From NCBI GenBank assembly GCA_024403585.1, contig JAKSRN010000060.1:1-9261 (forward strand): a DNA stretch of 9,261 nt, in the 5' to 3' direction. Numbering within the stretch: the stretch's first letter is position 1; every line of letters starts with the position of its first letter. The position numbers were made by a program, and so were the translations under genes. Shown here piece after piece: positions 1 to 6,739 of this stretch. A model generated the notes under the pieces. That model was given only the letters and a program-made list of their open reading frames with translations, was not told where the DNA came from and did no database searches. This DNA comes from Lachnospiraceae bacterium. Lineage in GTDB: Bacteria; Bacillota; Clostridia; Lachnospirales; Lachnospiraceae.

Positions 1-539
1 TCCTCAACATTTCCTGATTTATAAGAGATAAAATATCCATTCTTCTCCACAAAAGGAAGACAATATTCTGAGAGAGAAGAGAGGTTTGCCACAGCACGGG
101 ATACGCACAACTGGTATTTCTCCCTGTAGAGAGGATTCTTTCCGGCATCCTCGGCTCTTCCGTGGACTGTTTCAATATCTGTCAGACCCAGCTGACTGAT
201 CACCTCATCCAGGAAATTCAGACGCTTTTTCAGGGAATCTAAAAGTGTAACCTTCAATCCCGGATATGCGATTTTCAGCGGAATTCCCGGAAAGCCTGCA
301 CCGGTTCCCACATCGATCAGTTTCTGTCCATCCTTGATCTGAATAGCCTTCACCAGGGAAAGACTGTCCAGAAAATGCTTGACGATCACTTCCTGAAATT
401 CTGTAATTCCAGTCAGATTCATGAAGGAATTCCACTCGATCAGGAGATCATAATATTTCAGAAACTGCTCTTTCTGCTGGTCGGAGAGTTCAATTCCCAG
501 CTGCTCCAGACCTTTATTAAAAACTGTTAAATCTTTCAT
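1..539 (-). CDS. rsmG: 16S rRNA (guanine-N7) methyltransferase RsmG, 3' end cut by window
   Basis: RsmG (GidB) uses S-adenosylmethionine to methylate N7 of G527 (E. coli numbering) in 16S rRNA of the small subunit. 179 residues are readable from an ATG at 539-537, and the frame stays open to the left edge. Family proteins are about 210-240 residues, so the C-terminal quarter is missing because the window ends, not through mutation. Seen: the N-terminal helix region ending in WNSFMNLTG (36-44), the SAM-binding glycine loop DVGTGAGFPG (76-85), DSLKKR (101-106), GRAED (127-131) and SRAV (147-150), all characteristic of the family. An AAAGGA ribosome site lies 7 bases before the start. It follows mnmG after a 199-base spacer that contains DnaA boxes and a palindromic repeat, so it may have its own promoter, though I found no convincing one. 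Confidence 0.96.
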   Translation of the reverse strand, partial: MKDLTVFNKGLEQLGIELSDQQKEQFLKYYDLLIEWNSFMNLTGITEFQEVIVKHFLDSLSLVKAIQIKDGQKLIDVGTGAGFPGIPLKIAYPGLKVTLLDSLKKRLNFLDEVISQLGLTDIETVHGRAEDAGKNPLYREKYQLCVSRAVANLSSLSEYCLPFVEKNGYFISYKSGNVE

Positions 540-566
540 CCACAGTTCCTTTCTGTTATCCTGCAT

Positions 567-619
567 TTATCCACAAAACACGTAGGATTCTCTGTTTTAC
601 AAGCCTGTTTTGTGGATTC
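567..619. promoter_or_regulatory. Inverted pair of DnaA boxes in a 12-bp palindrome
   Basis: ATCCACAAAACA at 569-580 and TGTTTTGTGGAT at 606-617 are a perfect 12-bp inverted repeat with a 25-base gap. Each arm contains a DnaA-box core: TTATCCACA at 567-575 is a perfect box, and the other arm gives GAATCCACA on the minus strand at 619-611. The sequence match is direct. DnaA binding is inferred from the known consensus. Confidence 0.7.
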
Positions 620-664
620 TTTTCTATTTTTTATCTATCTCTGTGCAAAAAACTTTGCTGACCA

Positions 665-735
665 CTTCCTATGTCTTCTCGACACTGAAGAATGGGAACG
701 CTTGTCATAGTAAAACAGACATTCGCATTCCGCTT
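665..735. repeat. Palindromic intergenic repeat, copy A
   Basis: Two blocks here recur near dnaA. Block 1 (665-706) begins CTTCCTATGTCTT and ends CTTGTC. It aligns without gaps to 7724-7765 over 42 bases, about 30 identical, with 12 of 13 at the left end and 6 of 6 at the right. Block 2 (718-735, GACATTCGCATTCCGCTT) matches 7709-7726 at 17 of 18 positions. On the minus strand the two blocks pair imperfectly (GAATG with CATTC, GAA with TTC, TGTC with GACA), giving a hairpin that begins a few bases after the mnmG stop. It looks like a REP- or MITE-like extragenic element. The identity as a genome-wide family is inference. Confidence 0.6.
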
Positions 736-738
736 GAT

Positions 739-2622
739 TCAGCCTTTGTGACCTGTGCTCTCAAGATATACAAGCAGCACGGACACATCTGCCGGAGATA
801 CACCTGAGATTCGGGATGCCTGGCCTAAGTTCATCGGACGATAGGCTTCCAGTTTCTGAATCGCCTCCAGACGAAGGCTTCCAACAGCATTGAAATCCAG
901 ATCTTCCGGAATCTTTCTTCCTTCCATCTTTTTGAACTGTTCTACCTGCTTCATCTGTCTCTTGATATAGCCATCGTATTTGATATTGATGCTTACCTGC
1001 TCCTGTACATCCTCCGGCAGTTCCGGACGGTGTTTATCAATAGGAGCCAGAACCTGATAATTCAATTCCGGTCTGCGGATCAACTCAGAAAGAGAGCATC
1101 CGCTGTTCAGAAGAGTAGAATTATACTGTTTCATCAGATTCTGAACCGGCTCTGAATCTCCCACATAGGTATTATTGACACGCTCAATCTCTGCTTTGAT
1201 CTGTTCTTCTTTTCTTAAAAGTGCCTGATAGGTCTCTTCATCCACAAGACCTACCTGATGGCCGTATTTTCGAAGTCTCAGATCCGCATTATCCTGACGA
1301 AGCAGGAGACGATACTCAGCACGGCTTGTCATCATTCTGTATGGCTCATGGGTCTCTTTCGTAACAAGATCGTCGATCAGTACACCGATATAGGATTCTG
1401 AACGATCCAGTACCAGATATTCTCTGCCAAGAATCTTCATGCAGGCATTGATTCCTGCGATCAGACCCTGTGCAGCGGCTTCCTCATAACCGGAGGATCC
1501 GTTGAACTGGCCACCGGAGAAAAGATTCTGGATATTTTTAAACTCCAGTGTGGCGTTCAGCTGGATCGGATTGATGCAGTCATACTCGATGGCATAGGCA
1601 TTTCTCACGATTTTTGCATGCTCGAGACCCGGTACGGTATGATACATAGCATCCTGTACGTCCTCCGGAAGGGAACTGGACATTCCGCCGATATACATCT
1701 CATTGGTATAAAGACCTTCCGGCTCCAGGAATACCTGATGACGGTTCTTATCCGCAAATCGTACCACCTTATCCTCAATGGAAGGGCAGTAGCGGGGACC
1801 TGTTCCGTGGATCATGCCGGAATAAAGTGGAGAGCGGTCCAGATTATTTCTGATGATCTCATGGGTCTCCTCGTTGGTATAGGTCAGCCAGCAGGATACC
1901 TGATCGATCTGTACATCCTCCGGATTGGTAGAGAAGGAGAATGGAACCACTCGCTCATCCCCCAGCTGTTCCTCCATCCGGGAGAAATCTACGGTTCTTC
2001 CATCCACACGGGCCGGGGTTCCTGTTTTAAAGCGCACCATCTCCACGCCATGCTCTTTCAGAGAATCGGTCAGATGGGTGGCTGACTGCAGTCCGTTTGG
2101 ACCTGTATAATTGCTGACTTCACCATAAATACATCTTGCGTTCAGATATACTCCTGTACAGAGTACCACTGCCTTTGCGTGGTATATGCCTCCTCCGAGA
2201 GTTTTCACACCTGTACAGATGCCATCTTCCACGATCAGATCTGTTACCTCTGCCTGCTTGATGGTCAGATGGTCGGTATTCTCCATGATTCTTCGCATTC
2301 TGCGGCTGTATTCACTTTTATCTGCCTGCGCACGAAGAGAATGTACCGCAGGTCCTTTGGATCGGTTCAGCATCTTTGACTGAATAAAGGTGGCATCGAT
2401 GTTTTTTCCCATCTCTCCGCCAAGAGCATCGATCTCACGGACCAGATGACCCTTGGAAGTACCTCCGATATTCGGATTGCAGGGCATCAGAGCGATACTG
2501 TCCACACTTACGGTGAAACAGATGGTCTCCAGCCCCAGTCTTGCAGCAGCAAGGGCAGCCTCACAGCCGGCATGGCCTGCACCGATGACCACAATATCAA
2601 AGTATTTTTCTATAACTGCCAT
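739..2622 (-). CDS. mnmG: tRNA uridine-5-carboxymethylaminomethyl modification enzyme, FAD subunit MnmG (GidA)
   Basis: MnmG binds FAD and, with MnmE, installs the carboxymethylaminomethyl group at C5 of wobble uridine 34 in several tRNAs. The product is 627 residues, against about 628-629 for characterised homologues. Seen: the N-terminal Rossmann loop GAGHAG (14-19), PCNPNIGGTSKGHL (47-60), the family signature GPRYCPSIEDK (275-285), SGGQFNGSSGYEEAAAQG (369-386), and the C-terminal GQASRISGVSPADVSVLL region (600-617) used to contact MnmE. I chose the ATG at 2622-2620 because GAGGA sits 6 bases upstream. The frame is open 14 codons further, but those lie inside mnmE and add non-family residues. 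The mnmE stop codon overlaps this ribosome site and the two genes are 7 bases apart, so translation is probably coupled. The stop is followed within 3 bases by the palindromic repeat at 665-735. Confidence 0.98.
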   Translation of the reverse strand: MAVIEKYFDIVVIGAGHAGCEAALAAARLGLETICFTVSVDSIALMPCNPNIGGTSKGHLVREIDALGGEMGKNIDATFIQSKMLNRSKGPAVHSLRAQADKSEYSRRMRRIMENTDHLTIKQAEVTDLIVEDGICTGVKTLGGGIYHAKAVVLCTGVYLNARCIYGEVSNYTGPNGLQSATHLTDSLKEHGVEMVRFKTGTPARVDGRTVDFSRMEEQLGDERVVPFSFSTNPEDVQIDQVSCWLTYTNEETHEIIRNNLDRSPLYSGMIHGTGPRYCPSIEDKVVRFADKNRHQVFLEPEGLYTNEMYIGGMSSSLPEDVQDAMYHTVPGLEHAKIVRNAYAIEYDCINPIQLNATLEFKNIQNLFSGGQFNGSSGYEEAAAQGLIAGINACMKILGREYLVLDRSESYIGVLIDDLVTKETHEPYRMMTSRAEYRLLLRQDNADLRLRKYGHQVGLVDEETYQALLRKEEQIKAEIERVNNTYVGDSEPVQNLMKQYNSTLLNSGCSLSELIRRPELNYQVLAPIDKHRPELPEDVQEQVSINIKYDGYIKRQMKQVEQFKKMEGRKIPEDLDFNAVGSLRLEAIQKLEAYRPMNLGQASRISGVSPADVSVLLVYLESTGHKG

Positions 2623-2629
2623 AGCTTCC

Positions 2630-4015
2630 TCACTTTCCTGTACAGAATTTGGAGAAGATCTCATTCACAAGATTTTCTCCCAAGGACTCACCCAGAATTC
2701 TTCCCAGTGCCTCATAGGCACCCATCAGATCGATGGTATAGAAGTCCTCCGGCATACCGTCCAATATAGAATTTTCCACCATAAGGAGGGACTGTTCTGC
2801 CTCCTCCAAAGCATGCTTATGACGGATATTTGTAATCATTACTTCATCATTAAAGGAGAGTTCTCCCTGGAAAAACATCTCCCTGATGCATTCTTCAAGT
2901 GCATCAATTCCCTGATTTTCTCTTGCAGAGATACTGATCACGGGAGCTTTTGTCTTCTCCTTCAGATCTTCTGCCTGGATACAAAGCTCAAGATCTGTTT
3001 TATTCAAAAGAACAATGCACTTTTTATCTTTGATCAGCTGCATGATCTCTTCGTCATTCTCATCCAGTGCAGCGGATCCATCCACCACATACAGGATCAG
3101 GTCTGCATCTTTCGCATGCTCTCTTGCACGCTGGATTCCGATTCTTTCCACCTGGTTGGCTGACTCCCGGATACCTGCTGTATCTAAGAGTCTCAGGGTG
3201 ATACCGCGGACATTGATGGTCTCCTCCACCACATCGCGTGTCGTTCCTGCAATATCCGTAACAATGGCTTTCTCCTCACCTGAAAGTACATTCAGAAGAG
3301 AAGATTTACCGGCATTGGGTTTACCAACGATCACTGTCTTAATACCTTCAGAGATCATCTTTCCCTTATCTGCAGACTCGATCAGCCTGCGGATTTCATG
3401 CTCCGCCTCCTGCACAATTGGAAGAAGCTCTTCCCCATATCCATCCACACTGATATGCTCCGGATCGTCCAGAGCTGACTCGATAAATGCAATCTGATAG
3501 ATCAATTTCTCACGAATAGAACGGATCTCCTTCTGAACAGAACCCTGTAACTGCTTTACAGAACTCTTCAGCGCATATTCATTTTTTGCGGAAATGATAT
3601 CCATAACCGCCTCAGCCTGTGAAAGATCAATTCTCCCATTCAGAAATGCTCTCTTGGTGAACTCTCCCGGCTCCGCCGGTCTTGCACCTGCCAGAAGGAG
3701 CTGTTCCAGGATCTTTCTCATGGCGATCACACCGCCGTGACAGTCAATCTCAACTGTATGCTCACCGGTGTAGGAGTGAGGTGCTTTCATCAGCATAACC
3801 AGCACTTCATCCAGAATCTCGCCCTGTTTTCCTGTGATCCATCCGTAATGGATAGTATTTGCCTTCTGATTGATCAGTTTCTTTCCGTTTTTTCCCATGT
3901 AGACACGATCTGCAATCTCAAAAGCATCCGGTCCGCTGACACGCACGATTCCGATTCCCGACGCAGTCATTGCCGTGGAAATGGCTGCAATAGTATCGTC
4001 AAAAAACTCTGCCAT
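2630..4015 (-). CDS. mnmE: tRNA modification GTPase MnmE (TrmE)
   Basis: MnmE is the GTPase partner of MnmG in wobble-uridine 34 modification and binds a tetrahydrofolate one-carbon donor through its N-terminal domain. The product is 461 residues, usual for the family. Seen in order: folate-binding domain (about 1-118), first half of the helical domain, then the embedded G domain with G1 GKPNAGKSS (231-239), G2 TDIAGTTRD (253-261), G3 DTAG (278-281), G4 NKTD (338-341) and G5 SISA (361-364), then the C-terminal helices ending in FCTGK (457-461), which carries the conserved C-x-G-K tail. Start chosen at ATG 4015-4013, with AGAGAGG about 8 bases upstream. The frame extends 15 codons further without a ribosome site or family similarity. 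It is separated from jag by a terminator and 211 bases, so it begins a new transcription unit with mnmG. Confidence 0.98.
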   Translation of the reverse strand: MAEFFDDTIAAISTAMTASGIGIVRVSGPDAFEIADRVYMGKNGKKLINQKANTIHYGWITGKQGEILDEVLVMLMKAPHSYTGEHTVEIDCHGGVIAMRKILEQLLLAGARPAEPGEFTKRAFLNGRIDLSQAEAVMDIISAKNEYALKSSVKQLQGSVQKEIRSIREKLIYQIAFIESALDDPEHISVDGYGEELLPIVQEAEHEIRRLIESADKGKMISEGIKTVIVGKPNAGKSSLLNVLSGEEKAIVTDIAGTTRDVVEETINVRGITLRLLDTAGIRESANQVERIGIQRAREHAKDADLILYVVDGSAALDENDEEIMQLIKDKKCIVLLNKTDLELCIQAEDLKEKTKAPVISISARENQGIDALEECIREMFFQGELSFNDEVMITNIRHKHALEEAEQSLLMVENSILDGMPEDFYTIDLMGAYEALGRILGESLGENLVNEIFSKFCTGK

Positions 4016-4169
4016 ATCCGTTCCTCTCTGTAAAAAAATTGATTCTGAATCATTGTACACCTTAACACATCAGTCTTTTTTTGGCAAGCATGAGCATCTG
4101 CATTTTCCGCGGTAGAAAAGTCCCCCCCACAGACAATCTTCTGGTAGCACAGTACTGATTTTATGAACC

Positions 4170-4205
4170 AAAAAGGGATAGCAGTTCTTTCGAAATGCTA
4201 TCCCT
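4170..4205 (-). terminator. Rho-independent terminator after jag
   Basis: On the minus strand AGGGATAGCA (4205-4196) pairs perfectly with TGCTATCCCT (4183-4174) across a 12-base loop that is itself partly self-complementary (TTTCGAAA). The stem runs straight into TTTTT (4174-4170). It starts 21 bases after the jag stop and should end the rpmH-to-jag unit, separating it from mnmE. Confidence 0.88.
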
Positions 4206-4226
4206 CATAAGGTTTCTTATCCAGAA

Positions 4227-5207
4227 TTATTTCTTTAATGTAACCACGATATGACGATATGGCTCATTGCCCTCGCTGTATGTCTCTACGAATTTGTTAT
4301 TCTGAAGAGCGGAGTGGATGATTCTTCTCTCATATGGGTTCATTGGCTCAAGAGAAACAGGTTTTCTTGTTCTCTTTACTTTGTAAGCAATGTTCTTTGC
4401 CAGATTCTCAAGAGTGTCTTTTCTTCTCTTTCTGTAGTCCTCTGTATCCAGTTTTACACGAACATACTCTTTCTGCTCTTTGTTTACAACCAGACTTGTG
4501 AGGTACTGCAGGGAATCCAGTGTCTGTCCTCTTTTTCCGATCAGAACGCCCATATCAGCGCCATCGAAGTTGATCTCCAGACATCCTGCGTCTGCCACAT
4601 AATCCATGTGGATCTCTACAGGAAGTTCCATTACTCCGAATACACCCTTCAGGAATTTGTCTGCAGCTGCTTTCATAGCTGCTACTTCTTCCTCTGTTTT
4701 TGGTGTTACAACAAACTCTTTCTTTGGAGCTGCCTCTTTCTTATGTGGAGCTTCTTTCTTAGCAGAAAAATCTTTTCTGTTATCTTTACGATTGTCACGT
4801 CTGGAACCTTTTCCGTTTCTCTCGGATCTTTCCTGACGAGCTGGTCTGTCATTCTTTGGAGCTTTCTCTGCTCTTGCAGGTTTTGCTTCCTGATGCTCTT
4901 TTGCCGGTTTCTCAGCTTTCTGTTTCTCAACAGGAGCCTCTTTCTTAACCGGTTTCTCCTCTGTTCTGACAGGTTTTTCTTTCTTTGGCTGTACAGGTTT
5001 CTCTACTTTAACTACAGGCTCCTCTACAACTACTTCTTCTTTTTTGCGAACCTTGATTACTGCCGGTTTACTTCCAAATCCAAGGAAACCAGAGCTTCCC
5101 TGAGATACAACCTGAATATCAAGACTGTCACTTGGAATTCCAAGATCCATACAAGCCTTGGTAATGGCATCATCAACAGTTTTTGCAGAAACTTCAATGA
5201 AATCCAT
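4227..5207 (-). CDS. jag: RNA-binding protein Jag / KhpB (Jag-N, KH, R3H domains)
   Basis: Jag (KhpB, SpoIIIJ-associated protein) is a cytoplasmic RNA-binding protein that partners the small KH protein KhpA and is linked to cell elongation and division control in Gram-positives. Of 326 residues, 1-52 are the Jag-N domain (ending SSGFLGFGSKPAVIKV). Residues 56-170 are a low-complexity linker rich in Lys, Glu, Pro, Ala and Arg, with short internal repeats (DNRKDNRKD at 138-146, KKEAPHKKEAAPKKE at 150-164). The KH domain is around 185-255 with GKRG at 224-227, and the R3H domain is at about 256-326 with R294-x3-H298. At 326 residues it is longer than B. subtilis Jag (about 208), the excess lying in the linker. 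AGAGGGG stands 8 bases before the ATG, inside the 14-base gap after yidC. Placement directly behind yidC is the classic arrangement, and transcription should end at the hairpin 4170-4205. Confidence 0.95.
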   Translation of the reverse strand: MDFIEVSAKTVDDAITKACMDLGIPSDSLDIQVVSQGSSGFLGFGSKPAVIKVRKKEEVVVEEPVVKVEKPVQPKKEKPVRTEEKPVKKEAPVEKQKAEKPAKEHQEAKPARAEKAPKNDRPARQERSERNGKGSRRDNRKDNRKDFSAKKEAPHKKEAAPKKEFVVTPKTEEEVAAMKAAADKFLKGVFGVMELPVEIHMDYVADAGCLEINFDGADMGVLIGKRGQTLDSLQYLTSLVVNKEQKEYVRVKLDTEDYRKRRKDTLENLAKNIAYKVKRTRKPVSLEPMNPYERRIIHSALQNNKFVETYSEGNEPYRHIVVTLKK

Positions 5208-5221
5208 AAATTTTTCCCCTC

Positions 5222-6496
5222 TTATTTTTTCTTGCTATTCTTCTCGTTGAAACGCTGTACCATGTTTGCACGGGCAGTAATACTGTCTGGTCTCGCATTC
5301 TCAGCATGTTTTGCGTAATCTACATCAGCAATATTTGCCTTCATATGAGAATTGGTAACATTTCTGGTACTGGTACTTGCAGTTTTTCTGATTGTATTAG
5401 GTGCAGGATCACCTTTCTTCGCACGTTTCTTTGCAGCTTTCTCCTGAGCCTTTTTGATCAGCTCATCTGTATCCATCTGAGCGATCTTCTGGTTGATCAC
5501 AACCTGCTGGATGCAGCGGATGACAGCACCGGCGATCCAGTAGATACCGATACCATAAGAGAAAGTAACACAGAGAACAGCAGAGAAGATCGGCATGGTA
5601 GTTCCCATTGTCTTCATGCTGCTTGCCATTGGATCATTGGCATTATTGCTGTTTGCTGTCGGAGACTGTGGCATCAGTTTGTAGTTCAGCCACTGAGTGA
5701 ACCAGGCAAGTACAGGTACTGCAATAGCAGCAACGATCAGAAGAAATGATTTGCTTGCGATACCCTCACGGATTACATCCATTGGGGACATGGAAATCTG
5801 GATTCCTCCAAAGGAGTTGATCTTCTGTGTTGCACGGGCTGTTGATTCGATCAGATCCTTGTACTGGCTCATCTCGCTAAGCTGGGCAAATTTTACCCAC
5901 TGAGATGGTTTTAATACGTACAGGAAATCTGTTACATTCGCATTAGTAAGTGTATCTGTGATTCTTCCGCCGAACACGTTGATCTTGTTATCAGCGATAA
6001 ACTGTGTGATCATGTTCAGGCCTTTATCACCAGGCATTGCCAGAATCTTGTCAGTAAGCTCTGCAAAGATTCCGCCGACTTTAGAAATATAACCAGGAAT
6101 ATGATAGATTACCTGATACAGAGCAAACAGAAGTGGCATCTGAATCAGCAGTGTTCCGCAGGATCCCATCTGGGATACGCCGTATTTTTCATATACAGCG
6201 GATACCTCCTGCTGCATTGCCATCTGAGCTTCCTGAGTTTTTTTACCTTTGTACTTCTTCTGAATCTCCTGAACCTCCGGATTGATCACAGCCATCATCT
6301 TGGATGATTTCTGCTGCTGAATCTGAAGTGGAGTCATCAGAACATACACAATAATGGTGTACAGGATAATCGCAATACCTACATTCGGAATTCCGACTTT
6401 ATCCAGTACTTCGAAGATTCCGGTCATTAACCAGCCCAGGATATGAGCAAAGTATTTGACCAGAGGCATGGTCGACTTCGTAAGTAAAATTTCCAA
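5222..6496 (-). CDS. yidC: Membrane protein insertase YidC/Oxa1/SpoIIIJ family, TTG start
   Basis: YidC inserts membrane proteins into the cytoplasmic membrane, alone or with Sec. The product has 424 residues, while B. subtilis SpoIIIJ has about 261. Seen: a hydrophobic segment at about 39-57 (TM1, ending in TPLQIQQQKS), a cytoplasmic Lys/Gln-rich hairpin loop (about 58-108), TM2 at about 113-131 (LLIQMPLLFALYQVI), an insert of about 110 residues (135-245), hydrophobic segments at about 250-270 and 300-322 (the latter probably extended by following hydrophobic residues), and a basic C-terminal tail (about 345-424) rich in KK and AK. There is no lipobox cysteine. The groove arginine of SpoIIIJ is replaced by Tyr51. 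The start is TTG at 6496-6494, chosen because AGGAGGAT lies 9 bases upstream. The first in-frame ATG (6469-6467) has no such site. It sits 30 bases after yidD and 14 before jag. Confidence 0.95.
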   Translation of the reverse strand: MEILLTKSTMPLVKYFAHILGWLMTGIFEVLDKVGIPNVGIAIILYTIIVYVLMTPLQIQQQKSSKMMAVINPEVQEIQKKYKGKKTQEAQMAMQQEVSAVYEKYGVSQMGSCGTLLIQMPLLFALYQVIYHIPGYISKVGGIFAELTDKILAMPGDKGLNMITQFIADNKINVFGGRITDTLTNANVTDFLYVLKPSQWVKFAQLSEMSQYKDLIESTARATQKINSFGGIQISMSPMDVIREGIASKSFLLIVAAIAVPVLAWFTQWLNYKLMPQSPTANSNNANDPMASSMKTMGTTMPIFSAVLCVTFSYGIGIYWIAGAVIRCIQQVVINQKIAQMDTDELIKKAQEKAAKKRAKKGDPAPNTIRKTASTSTRNVTNSHMKANIADVDYAKHAENARPDSITARANMVQRFNEKNSKKK

Positions 6497-6503
6497 AATT
6501 TGT

Positions 6504-6511
6504 ATCCTCCT
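6504..6511 (-). promoter_or_regulatory. Strong ribosome binding site deciding the yidC TTG start
   Basis: AGGAGGAT reads on the minus strand from 6511 to 6504. The AGGAGG core ends 9 bases before TTG 6496-6494. It is one of the best ribosome sites in the window and supports initiation at TTG instead of at the ATG nine codons further in. Confidence 0.8.
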
Positions 6512-6526
6512 AGATAACGTGTACGT

Positions 6527-6739
6527 TTACGGCACCGGGTCGTAACCTCCGTGTGAAAACGGGTTACATCGCAGTATTCTCCAAAGTGTCAGTAAACCTC
6601 CCTTAAGGGCTCCATATTTTTCTATGGCTTCCAGGCCATACTGGGAACAGGTCGGTATATAAGGACAATGAACGTTCCCTTTTAATGGAGACAGGTGTTT
6701 TCTGTAGAATTTAATCATTGCAATCATTATGTGTTTCAT
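6527..6739 (-). CDS. yidD: Membrane protein insertion efficiency factor YidD
   Basis: YidD is a small, membrane-associated, basic protein that assists membrane-protein insertion alongside YidC. Its exact mechanism is not settled in the family. The product is 70 residues, the usual size. Seen: an N-terminal amphipathic segment with IKFYRKHLSPLK (9-20), the CPYIPTCSQY motif (25-34, Cys25 and Cys31), EAIEKYGALKGG (37-48) and the RCNPFSHGGYDPVP end (57-70). Start at ATG 6739-6737, with AAGGA 8 bases upstream. Two other in-frame ATG codons (residues 5 and 8) are possible but lack their own ribosome site. The chosen start overlaps the 3' end of rnpA by 29 bases, so the two genes are likely coupled. 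yidC follows after 30 bases. Confidence 0.96.
   Translation of the reverse strand: MKHIMIAMIKFYRKHLSPLKGNVHCPYIPTCSQYGLEAIEKYGALKGGLLTLWRILRCNPFSHGGYDPVP

Larger units (their letters stand above)
540..738. other. mnmG-rsmG spacer with DnaA-box cluster
   Basis: This 199-base spacer holds three DnaA-box-like 9-mers. A perfect TTATCCACA lies at 567-575 (plus). GAATCCACA, which keeps the 7-base core ATCCACA, lies at 619-611 (minus). TCATCCACA, one mismatch, lies at 536-544 and overlaps the rsmG start codon. The remainder, 665-735, is a palindromic repeat related to one in the main origin spacer. No convincing promoter for rsmG and no canonical T-tailed terminator for mnmG could be identified here. 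A short plus-strand reading frame at 610-807 opens with TTG and looks non-coding. Confidence 0.75.

Noticed and set aside
610..807. Possible small gene in the mnmG-rsmG spacer
   Set aside because: It opens with TTG without a ribosome site, crosses the palindromic repeat and runs antisense into mnmG.
2453..3163. Plus-strand open frame of 236 codons across the mnmE-mnmG junction
   Set aside because: It is antisense to two complete, coupled genes with all motifs, and its translation is not family-like.
4075..4087. TTGCCA (4087-4082 minus) as -35 for mnmE
   Set aside because: The distance to the TACAAT candidate is 24 bases, too long for a vegetative promoter.
4251..5318. 355-codon open frame on the plus strand opposite jag
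   Set aside because: It is longer than jag but is the mirror of Lys/Glu/Pro-rich codons, giving a Phe/Ser/Leu/Cys-rich translation with no recognisable motif and no ribosome site. jag has all three expected domains.
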